NCBI GenBank assembly: GCA_017506865.1
Contig: JAFCMP010000032.1
Span: forward strand, 384,266-448,265
Direction: 5' to 3'
Source: Tribonema minus
Lineage: Eukaryota; Sar; Xanthophyceae; Tribonematales; Tribonemataceae
Length of the DNA: 64,000 bases
The notes under the pieces are model-generated. The model did not search any database and was not told the origin of the DNA. It saw only the letters and a list, made by a program, of their open reading frames with translations. The position numbers were made by a program, and so were the translations under genes. Shown here piece after piece: positions 33,101-44,850 of this stretch. Position 1 is the first letter of the stretch. Each line of letters begins with the position of its first letter.

Positions 33101-34071
33101 GCGGGGAGGGGGGGGGCGCGGGGGGGGGGGAGAGCGGGCGGGTACGACGCGGCGGACATCGCGCCGCGGCAGGACCTGGTGGCGGCGCGGCGCGCGGAGG
33201 AGGCGGCGCGGCGCGAGGCGCAGGAGCAAGCGCGCAAGCGGCGCAGCCACGGCATGACGCAGGTGCGTGCGCTTGTGGAGCGTGCAGTAGCCGCGTAGTT
33301 GCAGCTTATTACATGCCCCGCAAGGGGGCATGCGAGCGGCATGACGCAGGTGCGTGCGTGCGCTTCGGAAGCGTGCAGGTGGCCACGTATAGTAGTTGCA
33401 GGCTTTTTGCATGCCTGACAAGGGAGCATGCGAGCAGCCGAGCCCTGACACTAACCCTAGCCACATGAGTTGCCCTGCACTGCAGCCAGGCAGGCTCTGC
33501 TTGCCGCTGCATACACCAGCGTGCAACCTCCCTGCGTGTACAATGTGAGCTGATATTCATTGATGAGCTTTTAGCCGTGAACCTGCGCCATATTCCTCAG
33601 AGGCAGAATCGCAGTGTTGCGACAGTCTGACGCAACGGCTGGAGCGATGCGCACAGCCTACGCCTGTGCCGTAAAGCGCCCAGGTGACATCAGGGCGCGT
33701 CGCCAGCGCTCGTTACATGCTGACACGCTCACGCGCATTGCGACAACGCGCCACGCTCCCTCCACCAGGAAGAGAAGCTGCGCCGCGCGCGCGAGATGGA
33801 GGCGGACGCGGACGCCTACGCGGAGCGCCAGCGGCAGCGCTTGCGCGAGAGCTCCGGCGCGGCGCGCGGGGAGGAGGGCGGGGACGAGGGGGGCGGCGAG
33901 GGGGAGGAGGGGGGGGGGCGCAAGGCGTCGGCGGCGGCGGCACCGCGCGCGGACTTCTTGCGCGACATGGAGCGCACGGTCGTGGGCGGCATGTCCGTGG
34001 AGGACAGGATCTCGCGCGGGCGCCACTACCAACAGCGCGGCGCGGACGTGGACAACTTCATGGAGCGCTGA
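30194..34071 (+). CDS. CWC25: Pre-mRNA splicing factor CWC25 (Cir_N protein)
   Basis: Four exons: 30194..30337, 31218..31367, 32152..33262 and 33769..34071. CWC25 is a spliceosome factor needed for the first transesterification step. Exon 1 is the CBF1-interacting (Cir_N) N-terminus: FLFKKGWHTATIRNQEKVW then AEQKHEEEEQRIRDL. Exon 2 has REDRVDWMYEG and DEYLLGKTFKGK, family hallmarks. Exon 3 has NELFRRLHEDPMLRMRQAEK and NPLKM, then a long basic RS/RH-rich tail. Exon 4 ends SVEDRISRGRHYQQRG and DNFMER before TGA. Exon 3 is 1111 bases, one more than a multiple of three. The N-terminal frame fails after a G tract near 33105-33132, and the continuing AARREAQEQARKRRSHGMTQ is in another frame. This points to a one-base indel in the G tract (assembly error or real) or an unseen micro-intron. 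An introner-like repeat sits in intron 2. Confidence 0.85.
31413..31540 (+). repeat. Introner-like element in CWC25 intron 2, with a partial second unit
   Basis: GGAAACGAATCAAAAGATCG, TAGAGCTCTAGGTGACAAGG and a GCAAGTGCTTTCCATCAATG end form one unit starting 46 bases after the donor. A second partial unit (TACAAGGTGTGGTTAGCCGC, then AAGTGCGTTTCACCAATAAC) follows at about 31500. Sense orientation. Confidence 0.85.
33240..33380. repeat. Copy of CWC25 exon 3 3' end
   Basis: GGCATGACGCAG|GTGCGTGCG at the exon 3 donor (33251-33270) recurs at 33338-33358, and the following GGAAGCGTGCAGGTGGCCACGTATAGTAGTTGCAG resembles the sequence after the true donor. Confidence 0.75.
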
Positions 34072-35552
34072 CGCGCGCGCGCCGCCGCCGCCGCTGCGTG
34101 GTGAGGGTCAGGCTGAGCGCTGCTGCTGCTGCTGCTGCGCGGCGCTGATGCTGCGCAGCGCTGTTGCCGTCGCGGCGCGACGGCGCTTTGCTGAGCAGCG
34201 TTGCGATGCTTTGCCGCGAGCGAGTCACCAGGTAGCGAAACGCCATCAGCCGTGCTGCGCTGTTTTTGCGGCAGCTATGTCGCTGGGGAGGCGATGGCGT
34301 CGCGCTCAGCAGTGATGCAGCTTCGAGCTGTGGCAGGTCGCCGTCGGGTCACGGCGTGCTTTGCGTTGCACCGCGGCCGGGAACAGCAAGCAGTCGGTGT
34401 TGCGGCGCCCCGACTGAGCCTGCAGGACACCGCCGCTGCGCCATGCATGACGGAGCGCTAGCACATGATGCCGCAGCGCCCGCGACGCTGACCGTAATAC
34501 GCTGCGCCCAGTGGCACCACACTTCGTGGAGGATGCGTAGCTGCGATGCTGCTGCAGCACTGGCTGACATTGCCTGGGGTGCTGTGCGAGGCTGCCAGCA
34601 GCAGCAGCATGTTAAAAAAGCGGCGGCAGCAACTGCGGCAGTGGCAGCAACAGCGGCAGCAGCGGCGGCGGCAGCATTTAACGACGGCAGCACCAGCTTC
34701 CCTGAGCGGTGCCATTGCCAGCAGCTGCCGCTGAGTTGTCGTTCCGCCAGCACAGGGCCATGCATGTATGCATGACTTGACAGCGTCAATGTTCACCTCG
34801 TGGGGCGTCGCACTTGACATGCTCTACGGCCCCACGCAAGTGTCACCTCATGTGTGTCAGCTTAAAAGCATGAGGGCAGTGTCACCTTGCATCCAATGGC
34901 CAGCAGTAGTGGCACTATGGCAATATCATGCGCCAAGACGGCAAGTGCAGGACCTGCCATGTTAAACACAGGTGCAGGGCATGGCCACTGTACTTGCCGG
35001 CAAATGGCGACCCTCCAGGGACACATTTGGTGTGCGGCCGAACCGCTTGCATGACATGACTGTTGTGGCTGCTGCGTCTTGCTTGTGGTCAGCAGTGGTG
35101 CAGCATCGGTGTCCATGCAGGTGTTTCAGACGCACAGCATCTATGTAATGCCCACCACATTTGGACTCAGACGCTTTGTCGTGTCCGCAGCATCTATTGG
35201 ATGTTTGACCAAGGCTTCACTGTGCCAGCGTTTGCACTGCAATATGCCACGTAGCCCTGACCCGTGCCTTCACTGCAAAACATGCCATGTGCCCACTTCT
35301 AGCCCAGGGTACACATACATACACGCTTCCGCGCCGCACGCACAAGTCATCACATCGAGTTCTTGCACTGCAGGCCATGGCCTAGATACGGCGAGCCCAT
35401 TGGCATATGCAAACAAATACAAGTGATGCGGTTGCTCACACGTTGGTTGAAACACAGCAGAAGGCCCAGAAATATGCAGCAGAGAAAAGACGGGTGTAGG
35501 GTTGTATTCACATGTATGTACAGTGCAAGAGGCACCAGACAACCTGCCAACG
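34072..35552. other. Convergent intergenic region, no gene supported
   Basis: The ends of CWC25 and of the Cys-rich gene face each other here. It holds GCTGCTG-type runs near 34120 and 34120-34700 and otherwise only short motif-free frames. Confidence 0.5.
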
Positions 35553-38500
35553 TCATTTACACACCCCGTTGACGTTGATCAGCTCGGACGGATCGCTGCA
35601 GCACAGCGCGCATGGCTGCACTTCATTGGAGCCGGGCCTGACCCAGCAGTAGGGGCCTTCGCCTTCCCTGAAGCGGCAGTTGCCAGCGTTTGAGCTGCCG
35701 CAGCGCCGGCAGCGCGGCGCATCTAGCCCGGCCAGCGCCCATTGCTGTCATGCGTCGCAGCCAGCGTAGAACACGAAATGCAGCCAAACCAAAGGGTGGT
35801 CAGATGTGCGGTATATCACATGGCATTATGTATGGCGCTTGGCACACGGCGTTGTGCCCCTCAAAAGGGGTTTGATGACACTGCTGCTGCAGCGCCGCGG
35901 TTCACAAGCAGTTGCCAGTGCCACTGATGTCACAGCACACAACAACACTGACAACAGCGTGCAGCGTATGCAATGACATTTGCATACGGTACACACGGTG
36001 CCACCCTTAGAAGCACTGGTTCTGTGTGAGCTGTGGCAGCACTAGCAGCTGTGGCAGCACTGGCAGCACGGCTCATCCAATCCAGTACACGTCGAATCGC
36101 TGTAGCCACAAGTGTCATGATAAGCAAGCTCTGGCACAAGCGCTCCTCAAACGACAGTCACAAGGCACATTGAAATGCCTCCATCACGACGTGCATTGCA
36201 TGCAGAAATGAAGGGAGGGGGGGGGGGGGGCACACAACTGTGTCCACTGTGAATTTTGCGACAGCAATGCACCAGAAGCGGGCTGTCCAAGAGGGTAGAA
36301 CTCGCTGCAGGCTCGCTCAGCGAATGCAATACGCCGCAGTATTACCGTCGGTACGACTGCTGGTACGACAACGTGCATTTGAATGACATCACCTTCTTGT
36401 GAGCACATCACACAAGGGGGCGGCTGCCGCCGTGACACACACGCCACCGCCCGCCGCACGCACCTGCAGCTTCGACGTCTCGCACGGCAGGCACGGCGAC
36501 GACAACACGCTCGTGCCAGCACATCACACGAGGCGGCGACTCACGATCAGAAGAGAACTGCCGCATCGACACACGCGCGCCACCGCCGCCGCCCCCCACA
36601 CGCACCTGCAGCTTCGACGGCTCGCACGGCAGGCACGGCGATCTCTGCGAGCAGACGCGCCCCTGCCCTGCGCTGCAGTCCCTCTCTGCGGACAGCAGCC
36701 TGTTGATTTTGACGCCCGACTTATCGCGGCACCGCACGGTGCCGTCCGTGCGGCACGCCGCCGCTGCCCCTGTCTCGAGGCTGTGGCACCTGCGGGACCA
36801 CGTAGTGCAGGGTGTGGCACTTAGTGCAGGTTACGCCACGCGGTGTCGGTTACACCTCGTGGTATGTTAAAGCAGGTTCATGTGGTGTGGGTTACACCAT
36901 GTGGTGTAGGATACGCCACCTCATGTGAACGCCATGTGAGGCATCGGCAGCACATACACGTGATAACGTCACCTCAAGAACCATGGCAAAGATCCGCTTC
37001 ATGTCACAGAAGAGAATACGCAGCTGGTGGTGCCACAGTTGTTGTTGAATACAGCGACAGGATCCTACGGCCCAGAAGATAGCGGCGCACGTAGTTCGAT
37101 GGTGCATCAACAGTAACGGGCAGATGCAAGAGTCTTTTACGCGCGCTGGCCAGACTCATGGCCGTGCACAGTTGGCTGCAATTGACATTGAACTTGAAGT
37201 AAGCAGAGACTCAGGCCTTCAGCCTGCATGTACGCCGTTGAATTAGAGCTGAACTGCTTTACAGAGTGTACAGTTGTACTGTGAGCACGAACACTAACAA
37301 GGCCTTCAACTGCAACGCGCACAGGCGAAGTGAGTAGAACCGCTCAAGCCGCTCGACTGGCAGCCCACATACATGTACACCGTTGAAATACAACTGAACT
37401 GTTTCACAGAGATCACTGGGCGCTGCGAGTACTCGCGAGGCCTTGAGCTACGGCGCACATGGGTCAAGTAAAGAGGGCTCTTGACGCCTCTACACTGACA
37501 GCCTGCATGAACATCATTGCAGTACAAATGAACTCTCTCACAGAATTCACAGCGGAACTGCGAGCACGTGCATGTACTCACGCGGCCTTAAAGTGCGGCG
37601 CGCACAGGTAAGGTAAGTAGAACTTCTCAAGCCTAAAGAGCCCACGTACAAAACATGAACACTGTTGAATTACAACTCGAATGTCACACAGAGCTCACAG
37701 GTGGTGCTGCGAGTACGCGCATGTACTCACGCGGCCTTGAAGTGCGGCGCGCACAGGCACGGGTTGACCTCGTCCCTGGCGTCGTCGCCCGCCCACTGCT
37801 TGCCGCCCTTGGGCGACTGCAGGCAGTCCCAGCGGAACACTTCGCGCTGCGGCAGCGCTCAGACGCGAAGCGCAGAGCACAGGCGCAAATGAACAGCGGC
37901 GGGGTGAGAGTAGGGCGCACGGAGGCATGCTTATGAGAAAAACCGCACTGTATCACATGTGGTTCGCGATGTGGTGCAGAGCGCGTGTGATGGATACGTC
38001 AGCACAACAGCGGGGTGCCAGCGCAGCATGTTGCAGAAGCCTCAGTATGGAGCGTATAGAGTCGCGGTGATGATCGGCGGATGCGCGCGCGCTGCGCAGC
38101 GGATGTAGCGCGTGGCACAGCGCGTGCAGCGCGGGCACTGTGCAGCACCAGAGGGAGCGCGCTCAGCGACAGACGACCTTCCAGTGCAAGAGTGCGGCAG
38201 CACTTCACTGTGAAGTTAAGTTGTCCACTTTGGACTAACTAACATGACAAGTGAGGTTTGTACTTGAAGGGAGCTCAATTTGTCACATGCGGCACGGATA
38301 CGTTAATAGCAGGCGTAGTCTGGCAGGAGATGCTAAGCAATGGTGATCTGTGGTGCAGAGGCATCTCTCATTGCAGGAGCCTGTGGATCAGGGCACGCAG
38401 CACGTTCACACTATGACAGCGGAATGCACTGGATCACACTGAATCATGCTGACGGTAAAGCCATGACTTGAGGTACAAATGAATCTGGCAATGATCATGT

Positions 38501-39177
38501 GCGGCAACACGTGGAAGCACTGCACAAGTCGATTGAGATTGTGAATGCAGAGGTCGCCTCCTGTCAACTTCAAATCTCTGAAAACATGCCCGAGTGCATG
38601 GACCACACCACCAGCCATCCAGATTAATTGTCTGCCAGCATGAAAGTGCACATACCTCCCAAGTTGGTGGCGGTTTCATGGCTGCTTGCCAGACAAAGTT
38701 GAACTGCAGCAACAAGGACACAGGCAGCAGCCAAGTGAGAGACATCAATAATGTAAGTGGGGGCATCATGGGGCATCGCCCTTTCGCTCAATACACAAGG
38801 TACATCGTAGCCGGGCGCACAGCGCATGACGAGCGACACGCATGCCACCAGTGCCAGACGCACAGCAGCCGGCATCACAGGCAGACGAGCGTTCAGCCAA
38901 CATGAAAATGCCGAGACCCACCTCGTACAGTATCATGACGATCAGAGTCAGCTGCACAAACACGTAACCCCACTTCACGCTTCCGCCAGTCCAGCAGTGC
39001 GATATCACCGCAAGGGACAGCAGCGTCACAGCCTGGTACAACAAGCAGCAAGCAGGCAGTTGGTCAAATCAGATTTCACGAAGATATGAAGACAGTGTGC
39101 ATCTGTTGCAAAGTGGGGCTCACCGACATGAAGACGAAATGCAAGAAGTCTGCGCCCGCCCACGCGGCTTCCGACAT
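35553..39177 (-). CDS. Cysteine-rich two-helix membrane protein, unrecognised
   Basis: Six exons join in frame: 39124..39177, 38922..39032, 38656..38703, 37731..37846, 36606..36789 and 35553..35744, giving 234 residues from an ATG start to TGA. Residues 1-70 hold two likely membrane helices (FVFMSAVTLLSLAVISHCW and WGYVFVQLTLIVMILYEFNF). The rest carries 18 cysteines in about 165 residues, with pairs such as NPCLC, SPCLPCEPSK, PRCRRCGSSNAGNC and PCALCCSDPSE, and it ends NVNGVCK. Such density suggests a disulfide-rich lumenal or extracellular domain, or a metal-binding one. I do not recognise the family. The model is supported by phase agreement at all five junctions and by sharp composition contrast with introns. 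An extra in-phase exon in the 809-base intron 3 cannot be excluded. The gene is divergent from the RING gene. Confidence 0.6.
36425..36660. repeat. Copy of Cys-rich gene exon 5 3' end
   Basis: CACGCACCTGCAGCTTCGAC and CTCGCACGGCAGGCACGGCG at the real donor (36598-36641) recur at 36457-36501, and flanking GCACATCACAC sequence is also shared. Confidence 0.85.
37200..37770. repeat. Copies of Cys-rich gene exon 4 3' end
   Basis: The exon end with donor (37715-37762: TACTCACGCGGCCTTGAAGT then GCGGCGCGCACAGG) recurs in weaker form near 37575-37610, 37425-37470 and 37285-37330. Each copy is followed by a tract of the kind ATGTACACCGTTGAATTACAACT. Confidence 0.8.
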
Positions 39178-39474
39178 CCCCGCTGGTCTCCCATACACAC
39201 ACAAAACACAGACTCTCACACTTCGCCTTCGTCGCAACGCTCAGTCGGGGCTCAACTCCTGCGAAAGTTGGCGAGCAGAAACCTCGTGCGAGGCGCGTGG
39301 TGCCGAGTTGCAGGGCCGCCGCGCACCTCGCTCTGCGTGCTTCCCGGGAGAGCACCTCAGGCTTCGGCTGGCCTCCGGCAGTGCGGCGTCGGTGCATCAC
39401 ACGCTGCCCTGTCGCGCCGGCCTGCCCTGTTCCCCAGGGCTCTCGAGTAGGAGCTCTCGCACCAACCTCTGCTC
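39178..39474. promoter_or_regulatory. Shared 297-bp divergent promoter
   Basis: It separates the ATG of the Cys-rich gene (39177, minus) from the ATG of the RING gene (39475, plus). No core element is clear. Confidence 0.55.
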
Positions 39475-42400
39475 ATGTCCTACACGAAGCTGTCCGATGG
39501 CTCCGTCATCGTCAGAGGGGACAGGGTGCACTGCCCGAAGCGAGGCAGCGGCGTGGTCTCGCTGATTCAAAGCAGAGGGTCGGCTGCCTCGGACACTATC
39601 CACATTACTCTCGATTCAGCGATTGCTGCCACGGAGAAAGCCTATGTGTGCAATGGCGCCAACTTGGGGGGGCTGGTGCGAGCCCCAAAGCTGTCGCAAA
39701 TAGCTGCTAGACAGCAGGGGGCCATGTTCGTGTGCGCTGTGTGCGACTGCATTGTGGCGGCAGGGGACGCGGTGAGCTGCAAGCGGGAGTCAGGCGATGC
39801 CCATGTTTTCTGCTCGAAGCATCTGGATCATGCTGCGCCGGAGGTGGTGGTGAGTGCGCTCGCGTGATACCGAGATGTTGGTTTCAATCAGTTTTCAATG
39901 GGTCATTGCAAACGCTCGTGAATGCTGCGCTAGGACATGTACTCGGCATGTGATCCTTCACGATGCATCAAGCTCTTCTGGTATAGAGTCATGGCTCGTA
40001 CCTCTACCTACTACAGGAGAAGCATATTTTTGAAGTCAGATGCCACCAATTTCAGAGTTGGCGTGGATGCGCATCGGGGACAGCCCTTGGTAAGCGAGAA
40101 CTGCCGCAGATGCGAGGCGGTGTGGCCTGCGATGACCTGCCTGTTGCTCTTGCGATGAGAAGACAACACCATGAAAACTGCATCGATTGGAAGCGGCTGT
40201 CGCCGTCCACTGAGCATGCTGTGTGGGCACTGTGTGTGTGATGCTGCAGCCGCAGGAGATTGTGTCATGCACTTGCGCGAGTGATGCATTGCTTGTTACA
40301 GGGAGCAACGCTGTGCTGACGCACCGCTGGCTTGCATGCGCAGCTATCCACAATTACCCATATGTAACGCCCGCTTGATCAGAGCCAGGTCTTCCTTATT
40401 GAGCTCCGCAGCTGCAGGCGCTGCACAAATATTTCAATGAGAATGCGTCAAGGCTCTTGTAGCACAGCAGCACAGGAGTTGGCAAGGGCGCCAACATGAT
40501 TTACGATACGGCTGCGCGGATCCTGGATGCGGTGACAACTCAATCCTCATCACCTGCAGCTGTGCAATATGCACGGCGGCTGTTGCAAAAGCGCAGGCTC
40601 ACAGCCCAGACCCACTGATGATGCTGCATGACATGTACATACTTCAAGCAGTTGGCTTTGTAGCATCAGCGCCAACGTCTGGGACAGTGAATTTCACGCC
40701 ACGCTCACGATCCGAGTGCTTGCGATTTGCATGCATGTTGGCGGCTGTGCAAGCGCACAGCCAGCACTGCTAGACGGGAACACTCACTGACGCTGCTCGG
40801 CCGAAGCGGTGGAGCTCTGAGTGAGGCGCGTGCTGGCGCGTCCGTGGTGAACTCGCATACATACATACCCCTCACAACTTCATTCATGCAGAGTCACTCT
40901 GGTCGGGGGGCCAGCTCACGGCACATCATTTCACATCAGTCTGATGATGTCTTTCAGCGGACAATTCACGAGCGGGTCGCCGCACAGAGGTAGCGTCGCA
41001 CCACAGAGCCCGCTGTGTGTGCCGTTCCGACCTGTGAAGGCCGCGGCGCGCGCCGCCCCCGCCACTGTCGCCGCACGAAAGCTCATGTGGACCACCCGTG
41101 TCACTGGACCCTGGCCGCTGTCCAGCTGGCATCAGGCCATGCCCTGCGTGATGTTCTCGCGCCGCGTGCCGCGCCAGCCCCCGGCGGCCCCCGGCGGCTG
41201 CGTGGCACGCACCGCTGTCGCCGCCGCAAGCGACCCCACGCGGCACGCACGCATTTAAGCGCCTCCTGCGCCCCCCCCTCGCGCGACTCATGCGCCACCC
41301 TCCACCGCCCCCCCTCTCGCGTGATTGCCGCTGGTCACGCCGTACGCGACGCGCACGCAGAGCGCGCCAGTGCCTGCTGCGCGGCGTCCGTGCATACGCG
41401 CACTCACAGGAGCACTCACCCCCCCCCCCCCCCCTCTTGCCTTATGCCTTACCGCCGCAGGTCACGCCGTACGCGACGTTCACGCAGAGCGCGGCGCGCC
41501 AGTGCCCGCTGTGCGGCGCGCCCGTGCCGGAGGTCGCTGCCTCCAAGCTCGCGACCATCAACGAGCTCGGCGGCAGCGGCGCGAACCCCGCGGAGGAGGA
41601 GGAGGACGAGATGACGACGGACGACGACATGGACTTCATGGCGGTGACGCTCCGCATGGGGGAGGGGGAGGGGGCGGTGACCGCGGAGGTGACGGTGTCG
41701 TGCGTCGCGGAGTGGGAGGACTTCAAGCGCACGTGCGGCGCGGCGCTCGGGCTCGGCGAGGACGCGAGGATCGAGCTGCACAAGGTATGCATGTTTGAGA
41801 ACGAATCAAAAGATCGTAGAGCCATAGGCGACAAGGAGTGGTATGTTTGCTGTAGCGGACCGTAGCGGCAGCATCCGGTGTTGTGCTTACTCTGGGTCGT
41901 ATTGGATTCTGCACAGCCAGTGGACTTCAAGCGCACATGTGGCGCGGCGCTCGGGCTCGGCGAGGACGCAAGGACCGAGTTGCACAAGGTGGGCATGTAT
42001 GCATGCTGTCGTGGACGTCGGTGATGACACCTACTGCCGTCCTGGGCCGCGCGTATAGCTTCACTGGGCTACTCGCCATGGCTGGCCGCAGGGGTTAGAC
42101 TGGTCAAACGCAAGCGTGCACAATGATCGGTGCCGTGATGGCACCGTGATGTGGTGTGTCACTGTCTTGGATGATCCCAGGTATGCCCGTGACCTCAGGC
42201 GCTGAGAGCTCCGTTTCTGGCCCACGTGCCCTCAGGAGCTGGTACCAAGTATATGTGCTTCAAGTCCAAGCCCCAACTTTGAATTGGCACCAACTGCGCT
42301 GGCAATCTCTGAAGTCCTCCAAGAATGAGTGTGATACAGGTCCATTGAGCGATGTTGACGCGGAAGAACTTTGTCAGCTGTTGTCGTGGTGCACACGCTG

Positions 42401-43912
42401 TGCTTCCTTGCGGCTGCAGTGAGGGCATGCTTGACATTGATTGTTGTTGCCACGAACTGATGTAGTGTGTCGTTGTGCTCACTCACCTCACGACTTTTGG
42501 TAGAGTCGCTTGCATCCTGTACCAGTTCCCGATGACTCCACAGTGAGCTTCTGCACAGCAAGTGTCGCTGGTTGCGAGGAACTTGACAATGTCATGAACT
42601 TGATTCCACGATTTGACAATCAATTGGGCAGGGTCAAACTTCATGTGACTCGAGGCTCTTGGGCTGCTCCAGACCAATCATGCGCCTATCAAGAGCTATG
42701 CATGAAGCCCATTGTACCAGTCATCATCACACATCTTGACCAATCAGGGTGAGGATCAGAACCCTACATACACACGCCCTGCTTACGTGCGCCGCTGTGC
42801 AGGTCTCGTGTGCGCCAGCAGCCGGCGGTGCAGATGTTGAAGTTGCATGGGTGGGTGACGCTCCGCTGATGCTCAGCAGCAAGAAGCCGCAGCAGGTGTG
42901 TGCTCACGCATAGTCAAGCAGCGGCGCAGCCCGTGCATCTAATGCGTATGCCAGTGCTCGCTCTGAAGCCGCATAGTCTGGCGGTGCGCGTGCGTGCGTG
43001 CGTGCATCGGCGCGAGCATCCAGGGTCAGCTCAATGTTGAACTTTGAGTGTCCAAAGGGGGTCTCAATGTGGTGGCTGGCCTTGACAACAAGGTTCGCGA
43101 GGCTGTTGCCGCAGGTCTGCCGCTGATTGTGGCCTGCGCAAGGTGTTGAACATGCTACGCCGCTGCCATGCTGTGCACATGCCGTCGTTCACGCGGTCCA
43201 CGGGCACATGGCAGATCACAACTTTCACTTCAGACACGTGTTGCAGGGGTGAAATACAGTGGTGTGGACGCGCGCACAATGCTGATCGGCGACTCCATCA
43301 ACACTTCAACTATACAACTTCAACCTCACTCATCCGCACTTCCCTCGAGGTGCAACATGCATGCATGCGTTGCGTCGCCGATACGAGTCGGAAGTAGTAT
43401 GGCTTCAGGCCGTCCCTGTGCGCGACAGCGGCGCTGCTCGCGGGGGTCGCGCTCTATCAAAACTTCAACTTCAACTTCAGCTCTCATCACACGCTCACCA
43501 CTTCCGTGCGCCATCGTGGGCTGGGGTCGCAGGTCAAGTCGGAAGTGGTGTGGCTCGCGGACATACCGCACGGCGATGTGCTGGAGGCCGTACATGTGCG
43601 CGGCGGCGGCGCCGCGCACGGGGCTCGCACTCCATCAAAATTTCAACATCAAAACTTCAACTTTCGTTTTGCCAAGTGCAACTTCGGTCACACGCATCAC
43701 CATCTCCGTGTGTCGCCGTGCAGGTCAAGTCGGAGGTGGTGTGGCTCGCGGACATATCGCACGGCGACGTGCTGGAGGTCGTACATGTGCGCGACGGCGG
43801 CGCCGCGGCGCAGCGCGCGGGCCCGAACCTCGGCCCCACGCAGCCGCTGGCGGAGCTGCTGCGAGAGGCAGGGCTGGAGGGCAAGGCGGCGGAGACGCTC
43901 AGCTCCAGGTGA
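39475..43912 (+). CDS. RING-type zinc-binding protein, probable E3 ligase
   Basis: Four exons, 39475..39849, 41461..41784, 42803..42895 and 43724..43912, give about 326 residues; every junction is on a codon boundary. Exon 1 opens with a small beta-rich region (KLSDGSVIVRGDRVHCPKRG). It continues with FVCAVCDCIVAAGDAVSC and DAHVFCSKHLDH. Exon 2 starts VTPYATFTQSAARQCPLCGA. The Cx2C, C, H, C, H and Cx2C ligands are spaced as in a RING finger. Then come an acidic stretch (AEEEEDEMTTDDDMDF), TLRMGEGEGAVTAEVTVSC and a C-terminal domain rich in beta strands and LAELLREAGLEGKAAETL. A ubiquitin ligase role is inferred from the RING pattern only. The intron 1 gap of 1.6 kb could hide an in-phase exon. 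Exon 2 and exon 4 edges are copied into the introns and past the stop. Confidence 0.6.
41336..41540. repeat. Copy of RING gene exon 2 5' end
   Basis: The exon start (41461-41535) is preceded by a copy at 41336-41400, sharing GTCACGCCGTACGCGACG and CACGCAGAGCGCG. Confidence 0.9.
41700..42000. repeat. Copy of RING gene exon 2 3' end
   Basis: About 65 bases before the donor (41722-41790) recur at 41923-41993 with few changes (GACTTCAAGCGCAC, GGCGCGGCGCTCGGGCTCGG, CACAAG|GT). Exon-like and donor both survive, so this copy could be a decoy or alternative exon. Confidence 0.9.
41798..41850 (+). repeat. Introner-like element in RING gene intron 2
   Basis: GAGAACGAATCAAAAGATCG and TAGAGCCATAGGCGACAAGG begin 14 bases after the donor. 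Sense orientation. Confidence 0.85.
43380..43820. repeat. Two copies of RING gene exon 4 5' end
   Basis: The acceptor and first 90 bases (43718-43815) recur closely at 43533-43625 and more weakly at 43380-43455. Shared blocks are CAGGTCAAGTCGGA, GTGGTGTGGCTCGCGGACAT and GTACATGTGCGCG. Confidence 0.9.
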
Positions 43913-44150
43913 GCGCTGCTGCGCTGGCCATCTGAGATGCTAATGAGGGTTAGACTTAGGGTAAGGGGGGGTTAGACTTAGGACTAGGGATGTGCAGGGC
44001 TGGAGGGCAAAGCGGCCGAGGCAGCGTTCAGCTCCAGGTGAGCGCTGCTGCGCTGGCGATATGAGATGCTAAGTAGGATGAGACGTAGGGTTGGATGCGG
44101 CGGAGGCAGCGCTCAGCTCTAGGTGAGCGCTGCTGCACAGGCCATTGATG
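43865..44150. repeat. Copies of RING gene stop-codon region
   Basis: GGGCTGGAGGGCAA and GCTCAGCTCCAGGTGAGCGC at the stop (43871-43920) recur at 43996-44050 and 44094-44140, so the 3' end is duplicated twice past the gene. Confidence 0.85.
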
Positions 44151-44499
44151 CTGATTAGAGGTTTTACTTAAGGTGAGGGATTCGCGGGGCGGGATGGTGA
44201 AGCGGCGGTACATGTCAGACTTTGGACGAGCCCCTTCTCACAGGCGGCTTATTGAGTGTGGAAAAAAAAAACAGTACAAGGAACAGGCACCTGCACTACT
44301 AAAGAAGCGGCTCACAGGAAACGATTCCACATATACATCCCACACGCATACTTCTACATTTTATTACTTTGCAGTGCATACATGCGCCGCAGGTCCGTAC
44401 TGCACGATTCATCATCACCTGACCCTAACCCTAAGTCTGGGCCCGTTGGCGCTGTACGACGCGTCGATCGCTGCTACGATACGTCAGGTTCACAGTGAG

Positions 44500-44850
44500 G
44501 TGATGCTCAGCGACCCCCTATCCCCCCCCACCCCCCAGCACACCCCCTCCACTGCGCGGCCGCAGACGGCAATGACAGCAAGAACTCCCGCACTTGATCC
44601 CACAGATCACAAGTATTAGGTCTCAGGCAGTGGCAAGTATCAGGTCCCAGGTGGTGGCCATGCTCAGCAATCGCCGCCTCCCCGCACGCCCACACTTCCG
44701 CTGCGCAGCAGCAGACGGGGCGAATGACAGCCAGAACTGCATCCCAACAGCACAAGTATCAGGTCTCGTGATGGCAGTGCTCAGCAACCTCTGCCTCCCC
44801 GCATGCGTGCCCCACTCTTCCGCTGCGCAGCTACGCCGCGGCGCGACGCG
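44500..44850. repeat. Copies of otubain exon 5' edge
   Basis: A unit of roughly 120-130 bases containing GTGATGGCAGTGCTCAGCAA, CCCCGCA and CTTCCGCTGCGCAGC precedes the first recognisable otubain exon (44831) and recurs near 44650-44720 and 44500-44580. Confidence 0.8.

Noticed and set aside
32074..33429. 451-codon minus-strand frame
   Set aside because: It is a shadow of CWC25 exon 3, which is supported by NELFRRLHEDPMLRM and conserved splice sites.
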